Positions 1 through 8,566 of a stretch of DNA of 64,000 nt are shown here, piece after piece. The translations under genes were made by a program, and so were the position numbers. Under the pieces are notes generated by a model. That model saw nothing but the letters and a program-made list of their open reading frames with translations. It was not told the origin of the DNA and did no database searches. Each line of letters starts with the position of its first letter. Position 1 is the first letter of the stretch. The DNA comes from Halobacillus aidingensis. Lineage in GTDB: Bacteria; Bacillota; Bacilli; Bacillales; Halobacillaceae. Location: positions 62,001 through 126,000 of the forward strand of contig NZ_FNIZ01000003.1 of NCBI RefSeq assembly GCF_900104185.1. The letters run 5' to 3'.

Positions 1-104
1 AGAATCGCGCGCAGGAAGAGTGATTGGTAACGAAAAGTGTAAGTGTCGATCAGAATAGTTTGATTCACGCCCAAGTTACCCAACTTCTCGACCTTTACAT
101 CTAA

Positions 105-148
105 TTGTAAAAATAAAAGCCAGAACATACGCTCCCTGCATGTTCTGG
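105..148 (-). terminator. Intrinsic terminator of the ROK regulator gene
   Basis: A 9-bp inverted repeat (CCAGAACAT at 120-128, ATGTTCTGG at 140-148) lies just past the stop codon of the minus-strand regulator. On that strand the stem is followed by a T-rich run. Bases 1-104 hold no gene I can support. Confidence 0.8.
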
Positions 149-154
149 TCTTTC

Positions 155-1339
155 TCAACTAATAGAAGCTTTGTCCACCTTATCAAAATAAGGATAGTGA
201 CTAAGGTTCAAAGAGTTGATTCCGTAATATTCTTTTAATGAAATCGCTACGCCGCCAAGAGAGCAGGCTTCCTTTCCTAAAGATGAAGTGACAATCTCTT
301 GGTAGTTGTTCATTCTTGAGTTCAGACGCTTTTTCAAAGAAATGAGCAAGTGTCTGTGCTGGTGCATGAATTCACTGTTGATAATGACGATTTCGGGATT
401 GAAAATGTTAATGATGTTATTCAATCCAACAGCCATGTAATCCAGGTATTCTTCTATTATGGATTCATCCTTAATAGAAGCTAAGTCAAAATCATCTGTT
501 GAATGCTTGATGTAACCTTTCGCTTTCAGAGTTCTTTTCAAGGCATGTTCAGAGGCGTAAAGTTCCCAGCAGCCCTTATTACCACAACTGCATTGTAGGC
601 CGTTTCTTTCGACGATCATGTGGCCGATTTCTCCTGCGAACCCCTGGCTTCCTTTGTATATATCATTTCCTTCTAATATACCAAGACCGATACCAGAGTA
701 CATGGTGATACTGAACAGGTCCTCCATCGGATAGTGGTACACTTGTTCAGCATAAACGGTCAAATTCGCATTGTTGTCGATGTGTATCGGGATATCGAAA
801 TGCTTTTCAAATGCTTCTTTCATGTTGATGTTGTTCCACTGGACTTTTGGTGTGAAAACGATGTTGTGATCGTTATTAACAATGCCGTGTATGCCTATTC
901 CAATCCCTGTTAACCCTTTAGGCGACTCGGACACACGATGTTTTTTAAGAACATCATGAACGTTTTCAATCACTTTCTCGATATTTTTACACACATCCTC
1001 ATCCTCGGTTTGGACTTGGTAATTGGCGAGTGGTTTACCAAGCAGGTTGGCAATTTGAATTTGAGTCTGTGGCATATCAAAGTCGATTCCGATCGTGTAA
1101 CCTGCCGCTTCATTCATTTGAAGAAGAATCGGTTTTCTTCCACCATAAGAAACCTCGGAAGGACGTTCGATGATCAATTGCTCTTCCATCATATGATTGA
1201 TTTGCGAGGATACGGTGGAACGGTTCAGTCCGGTTAATCTGGAAAGTTCAATTCTTGATATGGATTGATGCTCAATGATGTTTTCTAATAATATACGTTT
1301 GTTCAACGCTTTGATGTAAGTGGCATCTCCTGTGCTCAT
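155..1339 (-). CDS. ROK-family transcriptional repressor of the glucuronide operon
   Basis: This 394-residue protein has an N-terminal winged helix-turn-helix (about residues 15-65, with LSRLTGLNRSTVSSQI) followed by a ROK sugar-kinase-like fold. The ROK zinc motif is seen as CSCGNKGCWELY. It resembles XylR/NagC-type repressors, which release DNA when they bind a sugar. The kinase function looks lost: the glycine-rich ATP loop is degenerate (GIDFDMPQTQ) and the catalytic Asp of the usual NDAN motif is Asn (IDNNAN). It is divergently transcribed from the dctP-kdgK operon, so it most likely represses that operon and itself through the shared 19-bp palindrome. The ligand, perhaps glucuronate, mannonate or a glucuronide, is inferred from context only. 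Confidence 0.88.
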   Translation of the reverse strand: MSTGDATYIKALNKRILLENIIEHQSISRIELSRLTGLNRSTVSSQINHMMEEQLIIERPSEVSYGGRKPILLQMNEAAGYTIGIDFDMPQTQIQIANLLGKPLANYQVQTEDEDVCKNIEKVIENVHDVLKKHRVSESPKGLTGIGIGIHGIVNNDHNIVFTPKVQWNNINMKEAFEKHFDIPIHIDNNANLTVYAEQVYHYPMEDLFSITMYSGIGLGILEGNDIYKGSQGFAGEIGHMIVERNGLQCSCGNKGCWELYASEHALKRTLKAKGYIKHSTDDFDLASIKDESIIEEYLDYMAVGLNNIINIFNPEIVIINSEFMHQHRHLLISLKKRLNSRMNNYQEIVTSSLGKEACSLGGVAISLKEYYGINSLNLSHYPYFDKVDKASIS

Positions 1340-1362
1340 TTGAAACCCCTTTCAAAAAACTC

Positions 1363-1391
1363 TTGAAATTTATTTTGGTTACCTTTATTAT
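1363..1391 (+). promoter_or_regulatory. Candidate promoter of the glucuronide operon
   Basis: TTGAAA (1363-1368) and TATTAT (1386-1391) have 17-bp spacing and overlap the minus-strand -10 box, so the two promoters face each other. Transcription would start about 4 bp before the operator palindrome. Confidence 0.5.
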
Positions 1392-1415
1392 ATGATTAAC
1401 AGTTTGTTGTGTAAA
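1387..1415 (-). promoter_or_regulatory. Promoter of the ROK gene
   Basis: Read on the minus strand, TTTACA (1415-1410) and TATAAT (1392-1387) are separated by exactly 17 bp, a near-consensus sigma-A promoter. The -35 box lies inside the candidate ROK operator, consistent with autorepression. Confidence 0.75.
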
Positions 1416-1420
1416 CAAAC
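1402..1420. promoter_or_regulatory. Candidate ROK operator palindrome
   Basis: GTTTGTT (1402-1408) and AACAAAC (1414-1420) form a 7+5+7 inverted repeat, similar in shape to XylR-type ROK operators. It covers the -35 box of the leftward promoter and the start region of the rightward one. Confidence 0.7.
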
Positions 1421-1427
1421 AAAGTTT

Positions 1428-1441
1428 TGAAAACGCTTAAA
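1428..1441 (+). promoter_or_regulatory. Candidate cre (CcpA) site
   Basis: TGAAAACGCTTAAA differs from the Bacillus cre consensus TGWAANCGNTNWCA only at the penultimate base. It lies between the promoter and the dctP start, a position where CcpA acts as a roadblock for glucose repression. Confidence 0.65.
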
Positions 1442-1463
1442 ATATTTGAGGGGAGAGGTACAT

Positions 1464-2483
1464 GTGCAAAAGTTAGGTTTATGGTCGTTGTTGTTGATTG
1501 GTTCATTGCTTATGCTTGCCGGTTGTGGAAGTTCTGATTCTGAAGCTTCAAGTGATGGGGGTTCTGGTGGAGATAGTCAGGAACTGCGTCTCGCTCATAA
1601 CTTGAGTGAAGATCATCCGGTTCACAAAGCTCTTGAAAAATTCGCTTCTGGTGTAGATGAAAAGACGAATGGTGAGGTTACAGTTAAAATCTTTGCCAAT
1701 GGTGTTCTAGGCAGTGAGAAAGAAGTACTTGAACAGCTCCAAAGTGGCGCAATTGACATGACGAAAGTAAGTGCTGGAGCACTTGAAAGTTTCTCAAATG
1801 AGTATTCTGTTTTCTCTTTACCTTATATTTTTAAAAGTAAAGATCATTATCGAAAAGTAATGGAATCTGATGTTGTGCAGGAAATCTATCAATCTACTGA
1901 AGATAAAGGGTTTGTAGGCCTTACTTACTTTGATTCTGGTGCACGTAGCTTTTATACGAAGGATACGCCGATTCAAACACCTGCCGATCTAGAAGGTTTA
2001 AAAATTCGTGTCATGGATAGTCCAACTGCGATTCAAATGGTAGAGCTATTGGGCGGAACACCGACGCCGATGCCATACGGGGAAATTTACACAGCGCTGC
2101 AACAGGGAGTGGTTGATGGAGCGGAAAGTAACCCGACTGCATTAACGACAGGTAAACATGGCGAAGTAGCGAAAGCGTTCTCACGCAATGAACATACAAT
2201 GATTCCGGATATCGCAATCATCAGTAAGCAGACATGGGACAGCCTTTCTGATGAACAAAAGACAGCATTCGAAGAAGCAGCTAAAGAAGCTACTGAATAT
2301 CATACGGAAATCTGGAATAAAGCGATGGAAGAAGCTGTAGCAGAAGCAAAAGAAATGGGCGTCGAGTTCAATGATGTGGATAAAGAACCATTCATTGAAG
2401 CCGTTCAGCCGATGCACGAAGAATTTAAGCAAGACAATAGAATTGCAGAGATCATGGAACAAATCAAGAGTTTGACTGAATAA
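1464..2483 (+). CDS. dctP: TRAP transporter substrate-binding lipoprotein DctP
   Basis: This DctP-family solute receptor captures an organic acid outside the cell for the DctQM permease. The N-terminus is a lipoprotein signal ending in a lipobox (LMLAGC), expected for a Gram-positive anchored receptor. The mature part has the TRAP features GGTPTPMPYGEIYTALQ and GVVDGAE. An open frame extends to a TTG at 1446, but GTG 1464 is the better start. An AGGGGAGAGG ribosome site sits just upstream and the signal peptide then begins cleanly, giving 339 residues. It is the first gene of the operon. With uidA, uxaC and uxuA downstream, the likely ligand is a glucuronide or free uronate; the sequence alone does not fix this. 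Confidence 0.9.
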   Translation: MQKLGLWSLLLIGSLLMLAGCGSSDSEASSDGGSGGDSQELRLAHNLSEDHPVHKALEKFASGVDEKTNGEVTVKIFANGVLGSEKEVLEQLQSGAIDMTKVSAGALESFSNEYSVFSLPYIFKSKDHYRKVMESDVVQEIYQSTEDKGFVGLTYFDSGARSFYTKDTPIQTPADLEGLKIRVMDSPTAIQMVELLGGTPTPMPYGEIYTALQQGVVDGAESNPTALTTGKHGEVAKAFSRNEHTMIPDIAIISKQTWDSLSDEQKTAFEEAAKEATEYHTEIWNKAMEEAVAEAKEMGVEFNDVDKEPFIEAVQPMHEEFKQDNRIAEIMEQIKSLTE

Positions 2484-2488
2484 AACAA

Positions 2489-2514
2489 AAGGTGCTCATT
2501 AAGGTGGGCACCTT
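2489..2514 (+). terminator. Stem-loop between dctP and uidA
   Basis: AAGGTGC (2489-2495) pairs with GCACCTT (2508-2514) 5 bp after the dctP stop, followed by a short T-rich stretch. Hairpins of this kind after receptor genes usually cause partial termination or mRNA protection, so that the receptor is made in excess. Confidence 0.6.
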
Positions 2515-2536
2515 CATCTTTAAGGGGGCGGAAACC

Positions 2537-4333
2537 TTGTTATATCCAAGGATGACAGAGAAAAGACAAAAGAAACCATTGGATGGCGTTTGGAAGTTCC
2601 AGCTGGACCCGAGCGGAAAAGGTGTTGGAGAAAGGTGGCCATCTCAGGGGATTCCGTCCCCGATACATATGCCCGTACCTTCAAGCTATAACGATATTAC
2701 TACTTCTGAGGCGATTAGAGACTTCTTAGGAGATGTGTGGTATGAAACGTCTACCTATGTGCCCTCGGAATGGATGACAGAAAGGATCATTTTAAGATTC
2801 GGAGCAGTTGCTCATCATGCTAAGGTGTGGGTGAATGGCCACTTTGTCACGGAAAGTCATAATGGCTTCCTTCCTTTTGAGGCCGATGTGACTCCTTTTG
2901 TAAATGAAGAAAAGATGAACCGCATCGTTGTGAAAGTGAACAATGAATTGACATGGGACATGCTTCCTCCCGGGGATGTTATAGAAAAAGTTACAGAGGA
3001 CGGTGAAATCAAAAGGACCCTGCACCAGCAGCACGATTTTTTCAATTATGCAGGTATTCACAGATCTGTTTTCCTATATACGACACCACAAACGTTTATT
3101 CATTCGCTTAATATTGGTACCGATTTCAATGGAGAGACAGGAATAATAACGGGGGAATCCGAAAGTCCACCATCAGCTTTTGTCTATTATTCTTTGAAAG
3201 ATGATCAGGGAGAAATCATAGCTGAAAGACATGGAGCTACCACAGAAATACAGGTCCCTGAAGCAGAAGCTTGGAGCCCTGATAATCCTTATTTATACAA
3301 GTTGGATGTCTACCTCAAGGATGGGGAAGGGACAATTCTCGATCATTATTACTTGAATGTCGGTATCAGAAAAATCGAAGTCAAGGACGAGCAGTTGTTG
3401 CTCAATGGATCCCCTATTTATTTAAAAGGGTTCGGAAAGCATGAAGATGCTGTCATTAGAGGAAAAGGGTATGATCCTGTCACTAATTTAAGAGACATGT
3501 ATTTAATGAAGGAAACAGGAGCGAATTCGTTCCGAACCGCTCATTACCCCTATGCAGAAGAGGTTTTGCAATTGGCAGATCAACTTGGATTTTTAGTCAT
3601 CGATGAAACGTCTGCCGTTGGCCTGTTGAGTCAAGGAGTACCAGCGACGGGGAATCTGGAGCCCGTTTTCAGCAATGGGAAAATTTCCAGCCACTTGAAG
3701 GAGTATCACTTGGATACGCTTCAAAGATTAATTGAACGGGACCGTAATCATCCGTCTGTCATCATGTGGTCTCTCTCGAATGAAGCTTCGACGATGGAAC
3801 CGGAAGCGGAAGTCTATTACAAGGATTTGGTGGAGCTTGTTCGGAAGCTCGACGACCGGCCGATCATGAATGTGAACTTGATGCTGATTGAACCGGAGAA
3901 ATGTTTCGTATCCAAACTTGTGGATATCATCGGTTTGAATGTTTATTTTGGCTGGTATTCGACACCGGGGGATCTGAAGGCAGGTACAGCCGAACTCAGG
4001 AACTATCTCGAAAGATGGGCGAAGACGCACGACAAGCCGATCGTCATTACGGAATATGGGGTCGATACAATGCCGGGACTTCATAAGGTACCCGCCGTCA
4101 TGTTCTCGGAGGAATTTCAAGTGCAGTTTTTAGAAAAGTACCACAATGTTTTTGATGAGTTTCCAAAAGTGGTTGGTGAACAAGTTTGGAACTTCGCTGA
4201 TTTTATGACCAAGCAGGATACGGTACGGGTGGACGGGAATAAAAAAGGAATTTTCACCCGCGACCGTCAGCCGAAGATGGCTCAATACACACTGCAAAAG
4301 AGATGGAAAAGCCCGTTAAGGGAGGGGAAATAA
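2537..4333 (+). CDS. uidA: Beta-glucuronidase, GH2
   Basis: This cytoplasmic GH2 enzyme hydrolyses beta-D-glucuronides to glucuronate and an aglycone. The acid/base Glu is E416 in SLSNEAS and the nucleophile is E506 in ITEYGVDT. The NKK motif at 568-570 matches the Asn-Lys pair that in E. coli GusA recognises the uronate carboxylate. The C-terminal half reads almost like E. coli UidA (GEQVWNFADF, GNKKGIFTRDR). I chose TTG 2537 over the longer frame from 2492: it has a GGGGGCGG ribosome site, and the resulting MLYPRMTEK start aligns with E. coli MLRPVETP. The length is 598 residues, against about 603 in E. coli. There is no signal peptide. The gene sits between dctP and dctQ, which is unusual, and implies that intact glucuronides are imported. 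Confidence 0.95.
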   Translation: MLYPRMTEKRQKKPLDGVWKFQLDPSGKGVGERWPSQGIPSPIHMPVPSSYNDITTSEAIRDFLGDVWYETSTYVPSEWMTERIILRFGAVAHHAKVWVNGHFVTESHNGFLPFEADVTPFVNEEKMNRIVVKVNNELTWDMLPPGDVIEKVTEDGEIKRTLHQQHDFFNYAGIHRSVFLYTTPQTFIHSLNIGTDFNGETGIITGESESPPSAFVYYSLKDDQGEIIAERHGATTEIQVPEAEAWSPDNPYLYKLDVYLKDGEGTILDHYYLNVGIRKIEVKDEQLLLNGSPIYLKGFGKHEDAVIRGKGYDPVTNLRDMYLMKETGANSFRTAHYPYAEEVLQLADQLGFLVIDETSAVGLLSQGVPATGNLEPVFSNGKISSHLKEYHLDTLQRLIERDRNHPSVIMWSLSNEASTMEPEAEVYYKDLVELVRKLDDRPIMNVNLMLIEPEKCFVSKLVDIIGLNVYFGWYSTPGDLKAGTAELRNYLERWAKTHDKPIVITEYGVDTMPGLHKVPAVMFSEEFQVQFLEKYHNVFDEFPKVVGEQVWNFADFMTKQDTVRVDGNKKGIFTRDRQPKMAQYTLQKRWKSPLREGK

Positions 4334-4822
4334 ATGGTTGCAAAGATAAAAATGGTGTTAGACAGAACAATCATGGCTGTCACTACAGTGTTTACCGCTG
4401 TTCTTGTCATCGGTGCGATCTGGCAGGTGGTCAGCCGTTACTTCTTTAATGCGCCAAGTACAGTGACTGGTGAACTACTAAGGTTTTTGCTTGTATGGAC
4501 AGCTATTTTGGGAGCGACCTATGCGTTCGGTTCCAACCAGCATTTAGCTATCACTTTTTTAAAGAACAAGTTTAAAGGAAAGATCCGTCTTGGAGTAAGG
4601 ATTGTGAATGACGTGTTCATCTTCGCATTTGCGATTTTAATTATGATCAAAGGCGGAATGGAAGTTGTCAGTATTACGATGACACAAACGACACCAATTT
4701 TGAATATTCCCATGGGTGTGGTTTATTCAATCCTGCCGATTTGTGGTGTACTCGTCGTCATTTATAAATTATTGCTTGTGAAAGAGTACCAAGAAGAACT
4801 CAGTACAGGAAAGGAGGGGTAA
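4334..4822 (+). CDS. dctQ: TRAP transporter small permease DctQ
   Basis: This 162-residue integral membrane protein has four predicted hydrophobic segments (about 13-35, 50-67, 93-112 and 127-147). It carries the DctQ-type stretch GELLRFLLVWTAILGATYAF. In TRAP systems the small subunit pairs with DctM to form the sodium-driven permease. It starts directly after the uidA stop with a GGAGGGG ribosome site, and is separated from dctM by 3 bp, indicating coupled expression. Confidence 0.9.
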   Translation: MVAKIKMVLDRTIMAVTTVFTAVLVIGAIWQVVSRYFFNAPSTVTGELLRFLLVWTAILGATYAFGSNQHLAITFLKNKFKGKIRLGVRIVNDVFIFAFAILIMIKGGMEVVSITMTQTTPILNIPMGVVYSILPICGVLVVIYKLLLVKEYQEELSTGKEG

Positions 4823-4825
4823 CGG

Positions 4826-6130
4826 ATGGACATGGCATTACAGGCTTCACTCATATTGTTCGGTGTTTTCTTTTTGTTGCTGGCATTCGGAGTTCCGATC
4901 TCCGTGGGAATCGGAGTTTCTTCATTTATCACTGCTTTAAGCGTCGTTCCATTTGATGTGGCTGTTTTCACCGCTGCACAAAAAATGGTCCAGGGCATTA
5001 ACAGTTTTGCGTTGCTCGCCGTTATCTTCTTCATCCTGTCCGGGAGTATTATGAACAATGGCGGAATTGCGATCAGGTTGATCAACTTGGCGAAGTTGAT
5101 TGGCGGGCGTCTGCCGGGCTCTCTCGCACATACGAATGTCGTCGGAAATATGCTTTTCGGGTCCATTTCAGGTTCAGCCGTAGCATCAGCTGCTGCCATC
5201 GGTCGAGTGATGGGGCCGTTACAAGCGAAGGAAGGATATGACCGTTCGTATTCTGCGGCGGTAAACATTGCTTCTGCACCTGCGGGGCTATTGATTCCGC
5301 CTAGTGGTGTATTGATCCTTTATTCATTGGTCAGTGGTGGAACGTCCATTTCTGCCTTATTTATGGCAGGTTATTTGCCAGGTATATTAATGGGACTTGC
5401 CATCATGATCGTCGCTTATTTTATTGCAAAAAAGCAGTCTTATCCTGTCGCTGAACGTCCGACTTTCCAACAAGGTCTCAAAGTCGTTTTGGATGCGATT
5501 CCGAGCTTGTTGCTGATTGTCATCGTTATTGGTGGTATCGTAGCAGGTATTTTTACGGCGACAGAAGGTGCGGCGGTTGCGGTTTTGTATTCGATTATTT
5601 TGGCGGCCGTCTATCGTGAAATCAAGCTGAAAGACATTCCAGATATTCTTCGTGAAACGGTCGTCATGACAGGAATTGTTTTATTCCTTGTCGGAGCATC
5701 TTCAATCATGTCCTGGGTCATGGCATTCACAGGGATTCCAACAGCGATCAGTGATCTGCTTCTGCAAGCGTCGGAGAATCCGATCATCATTCTTCTGATC
5801 ATGAACATTATTCTACTGATCATCGGTACATTTATGGACTTGACGCCAGCCGTACTGATTTTCACACCGATTTTCCTTCCGATTGCGATGCAGCTGGGGA
5901 TGGATCCGGTTCATTTCGGAATCGTGCTCGTCTTCAACCTCTGTATCGGAATTATGACGCCTCCTGTAGGTAGTGCGTTATTCGTCGGTTGTAGTGTGGC
6001 GGATGTCTCCATCGAGTCGGTGCTCAAACCATTGACGCGTATGTTCATTGCTCTAATTATTGCTTTGCTCTTAGTGACTTATATCCCATGGATCAGTCTG
6101 GCCCTGCCAGAATTGTTCGGACTTTTGTAA
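4826..6130 (+). CDS. dctM: TRAP transporter large permease DctM
   Basis: This 434-residue protein has about 11-12 membrane segments and the conserved DctM features GSISGSAVASAAAIG and AGLLIPPSG. It forms the transport channel of a sodium-coupled TRAP system with the neighbouring DctP and DctQ. The length is normal for the family. The expected substrate is a uronate or glucuronide, from gene context. Confidence 0.92.
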   Translation: MDMALQASLILFGVFFLLLAFGVPISVGIGVSSFITALSVVPFDVAVFTAAQKMVQGINSFALLAVIFFILSGSIMNNGGIAIRLINLAKLIGGRLPGSLAHTNVVGNMLFGSISGSAVASAAAIGRVMGPLQAKEGYDRSYSAAVNIASAPAGLLIPPSGVLILYSLVSGGTSISALFMAGYLPGILMGLAIMIVAYFIAKKQSYPVAERPTFQQGLKVVLDAIPSLLLIVIVIGGIVAGIFTATEGAAVAVLYSIILAAVYREIKLKDIPDILRETVVMTGIVLFLVGASSIMSWVMAFTGIPTAISDLLLQASENPIIILLIMNIILLIIGTFMDLTPAVLIFTPIFLPIAMQLGMDPVHFGIVLVFNLCIGIMTPPVGSALFVGCSVADVSIESVLKPLTRMFIALIIALLLVTYIPWISLALPELFGLL

Positions 6131-6148
6131 ATAAAAAGGAGAGTTCTT

Positions 6149-8566
6149 ATGATTACTCAGCTATCGTTTACTTGGACAGACGCTCGAAACAACCGTGTCA
6201 CCTTTGAATCAGAAAGCAACCAAATTTCACTATATATTTTAAAAGAGGGTGTGTTCCGGGTCCACCATCATTCAGGAAGTGACCTTGATGAAAGAAAAAC
6301 GTGGGCCATTGCACCTGGGATGGATGATGTGCCGTTTGAAGGAAGGGGAAGGGAAGATGTCTCTGCTTTTTCCCTTCCTGTTTATGAAGCAGTTGAAGAA
6401 AATGGTCACGTGTTGATTTCCACTTCGAAATTGATGGCTGAAATCCATCTTCATGGCTTTTATATCGATTGGTATGAAAAGAGGGACGGAGAGTGGTTGA
6501 AAGTCGCCGGTGACCGAAAGACCCAAAGTTATAATTTTGAGAATCAGCTGGGTGAAGGCGTGTTCCACTATATGGAGCGTGACCAGGAGGATCGTTATTA
6601 TGGTTTAGGTGAAAAAAGTGGAGACATGAACCGTCATCACAAGCGTTACCAGATGAGGACCATCGATGCGATGGGGTATGACGCAGAAAGAACCGACCCA
6701 TTGTATAAACATATCCCATTCTATATCGTTCAATCACCGAAAATAAGTACGGCTTACGGTCTATATTACGACAACTATTCGGACAGCATTTTCGATATGG
6801 GAGCAGAACTGGACAATTACCATGGCTTATACCGTTATTATCAGGCGAAGTCAGGGACACTCGACTATTATTTCATTCTCGGTCCATCGGTGAAGAACGT
6901 CGTCGAAACGTACACATGGATGACAGGGAAGATGGTCCTTCCACCGAAATGGAGTCTAGGATACTCGGGTTCTACAATGACTTATACCGATGCGCCTGAT
7001 GCTCAAGAGCAGCTTAAGAAATTTGTGGATGCGTGTAAACAATACGACATTCCATGTGATTCCTTCCAGCTCTCTTCCGGTTACACATCCATCGGAGATA
7101 AGCGTTATGTCTTTCATTGGAACCGGTCCAAAGTGCCAGATCCGGAAGGGATGAACGAATACTTTCATGAGAATGGCATTCAAGTGTGTGCCAATATCAA
7201 ACCGGTCCTGCTTACGGATCATCCTCAATATGAAAAAGCAGCCGAAGAGAACCTGTTCATTAAAGATCATACCGGTGATTCCCCTGAGGTTTCGCAATTT
7301 TGGGATGCTGTTGGATCTTATGTGGATTACACCAATCCGACCGCCATCCGATGGTGGAAGAATCAGGTGAAAGATGCCCTATTACGCTATGGGATTGATT
7401 CCACTTGGAATGATAACAACGAATACGAAGTGTGGGATGAACGGGCTATGGCTCATGGCTTCGGCAAACCGCTTCCTGTATCAAAAATCAAACCGATTCA
7501 AACGCTCCTTATGATGAAAGCATCTTTGGAAGCTCAACAGGAATACGATAAAAACCGTCGTCCATATCTCATATCCCGCTCTGGTGGTCCAGGCATGCAC
7601 CGATATGTCCAAACATGGTCCGGTGACAACTACACAGCGTGGAAAACGATTCGTTATAACTTGAAGATGGGTCTCAGCTTGAGCTTATCCGGCATTTACA
7701 ATTTCGGCCATGACGTCGGTGGTTTTTCAGGAAAAGCACCGGAACCTGAATTACTGATCAGATGGATCCAGAATGGCATTTTCCACCCGCGTTTTACGAT
7801 CCATTCCTGGAATGAAGATCAGACGGTCAATGTTCCATGGATGTATCCGGAATATATTGAAACCATCCGCCACTGGATGAAAGAACGGGTCAAATGGATG
7901 CCGTATTTCTACCACCTTTTATACAACGCCCATAAACAGCAGCAGCCGATACTTATGCCGACCTTCTATCATTTTGAAACAGATGAAAAGACGTTCGAGG
8001 AAAATGATGAGTTCATGGTCGGGGAAGATCTACTAGTGGCGAACGTCATGGAAAAAGGTCAAACGACAAGAACTGTGTATTTGCCTGCAAATGACCGAGG
8101 ATGGTATGACATGAACGCTGAAACATGGCATGAAGGTGGTCAAACGTTGACCGTGGATGCTGATCTTCATCAAGTGCCTTTATTCGCTCATGGAGGTGCC
8201 GTGTTCCCAATCAGGGATGGAGAAATTTCCTTCCGTCATAAAGAAGACGATGCACGTGGGTTACTCGTTTACCCGGCCAAAGGCGCTGCCACAATCGAGA
8301 AATCTTTTTATGATGATGATGGAGAATCTCTGGATCATGAAAAGGGTGTGGCGAGCTGGTTGACCGTAAAAACGGTGACGGATGACCAAAACGTCCAGGT
8401 GGATGTAAGTATGAAGGGTTCTTATCAACCTTTGTATGAAAAAGTACGCATCTATTTTCCGGAAAGTGAAACGCGTACGGTAGTTGTAAACGGTGTCCGT
8501 TTGTCTGATGACTTCTATACGGACTTGAATGTGAAATTTTTAAAGGAAGGTGAAAGTGATGAGTAA
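6149..8566 (+). CDS. GH31 alpha-glycosidase of unknown specificity
   Basis: This 805-residue cytoplasmic GH31 enzyme has an N-terminal beta-sandwich (about 1-240), a TIM barrel (about 265-600) and C-terminal beta domains. The predicted nucleophile is D422 in WNDNNE, a variant of the alpha-glucosidase signature WxDMNE, and the acid/base is D493 in TWSGDN. GH31 enzymes cleave alpha-glucosides, alpha-xylosides and related bonds. The second GH31 in this window, at 46103, is a sulfoquinovosidase. This one lacks the RxxW sulfonate-binding motif and is a different subfamily. Its place between the TRAP genes and uxaC suggests that it trims an alpha-linked sugar from an imported acidic oligosaccharide. 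Its last 8 bases overlap uxaC. Confidence 0.85.
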   Translation: MITQLSFTWTDARNNRVTFESESNQISLYILKEGVFRVHHHSGSDLDERKTWAIAPGMDDVPFEGRGREDVSAFSLPVYEAVEENGHVLISTSKLMAEIHLHGFYIDWYEKRDGEWLKVAGDRKTQSYNFENQLGEGVFHYMERDQEDRYYGLGEKSGDMNRHHKRYQMRTIDAMGYDAERTDPLYKHIPFYIVQSPKISTAYGLYYDNYSDSIFDMGAELDNYHGLYRYYQAKSGTLDYYFILGPSVKNVVETYTWMTGKMVLPPKWSLGYSGSTMTYTDAPDAQEQLKKFVDACKQYDIPCDSFQLSSGYTSIGDKRYVFHWNRSKVPDPEGMNEYFHENGIQVCANIKPVLLTDHPQYEKAAEENLFIKDHTGDSPEVSQFWDAVGSYVDYTNPTAIRWWKNQVKDALLRYGIDSTWNDNNEYEVWDERAMAHGFGKPLPVSKIKPIQTLLMMKASLEAQQEYDKNRRPYLISRSGGPGMHRYVQTWSGDNYTAWKTIRYNLKMGLSLSLSGIYNFGHDVGGFSGKAPEPELLIRWIQNGIFHPRFTIHSWNEDQTVNVPWMYPEYIETIRHWMKERVKWMPYFYHLLYNAHKQQQPILMPTFYHFETDEKTFEENDEFMVGEDLLVANVMEKGQTTRTVYLPANDRGWYDMNAETWHEGGQTLTVDADLHQVPLFAHGGAVFPIRDGEISFRHKEDDARGLLVYPAKGAATIEKSFYDDDGESLDHEKGVASWLTVKTVTDDQNVQVDVSMKGSYQPLYEKVRIYFPESETRTVVVNGVRLSDDFYTDLNVKFLKEGESDE

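Noticed and set aside
1..60. Possible third copy of the 21-bp repeat (AAAGTGTAAG and CGATCAG fragments)
   Set aside because: Only scattered short matches without 21-bp phasing; could be chance.
6149..8566. Second sulfoquinovosidase
   Set aside because: The RxxW motif and the neighbouring Gln/Tyr context are missing, and the active site is WNDNNE rather than WMADFGE.
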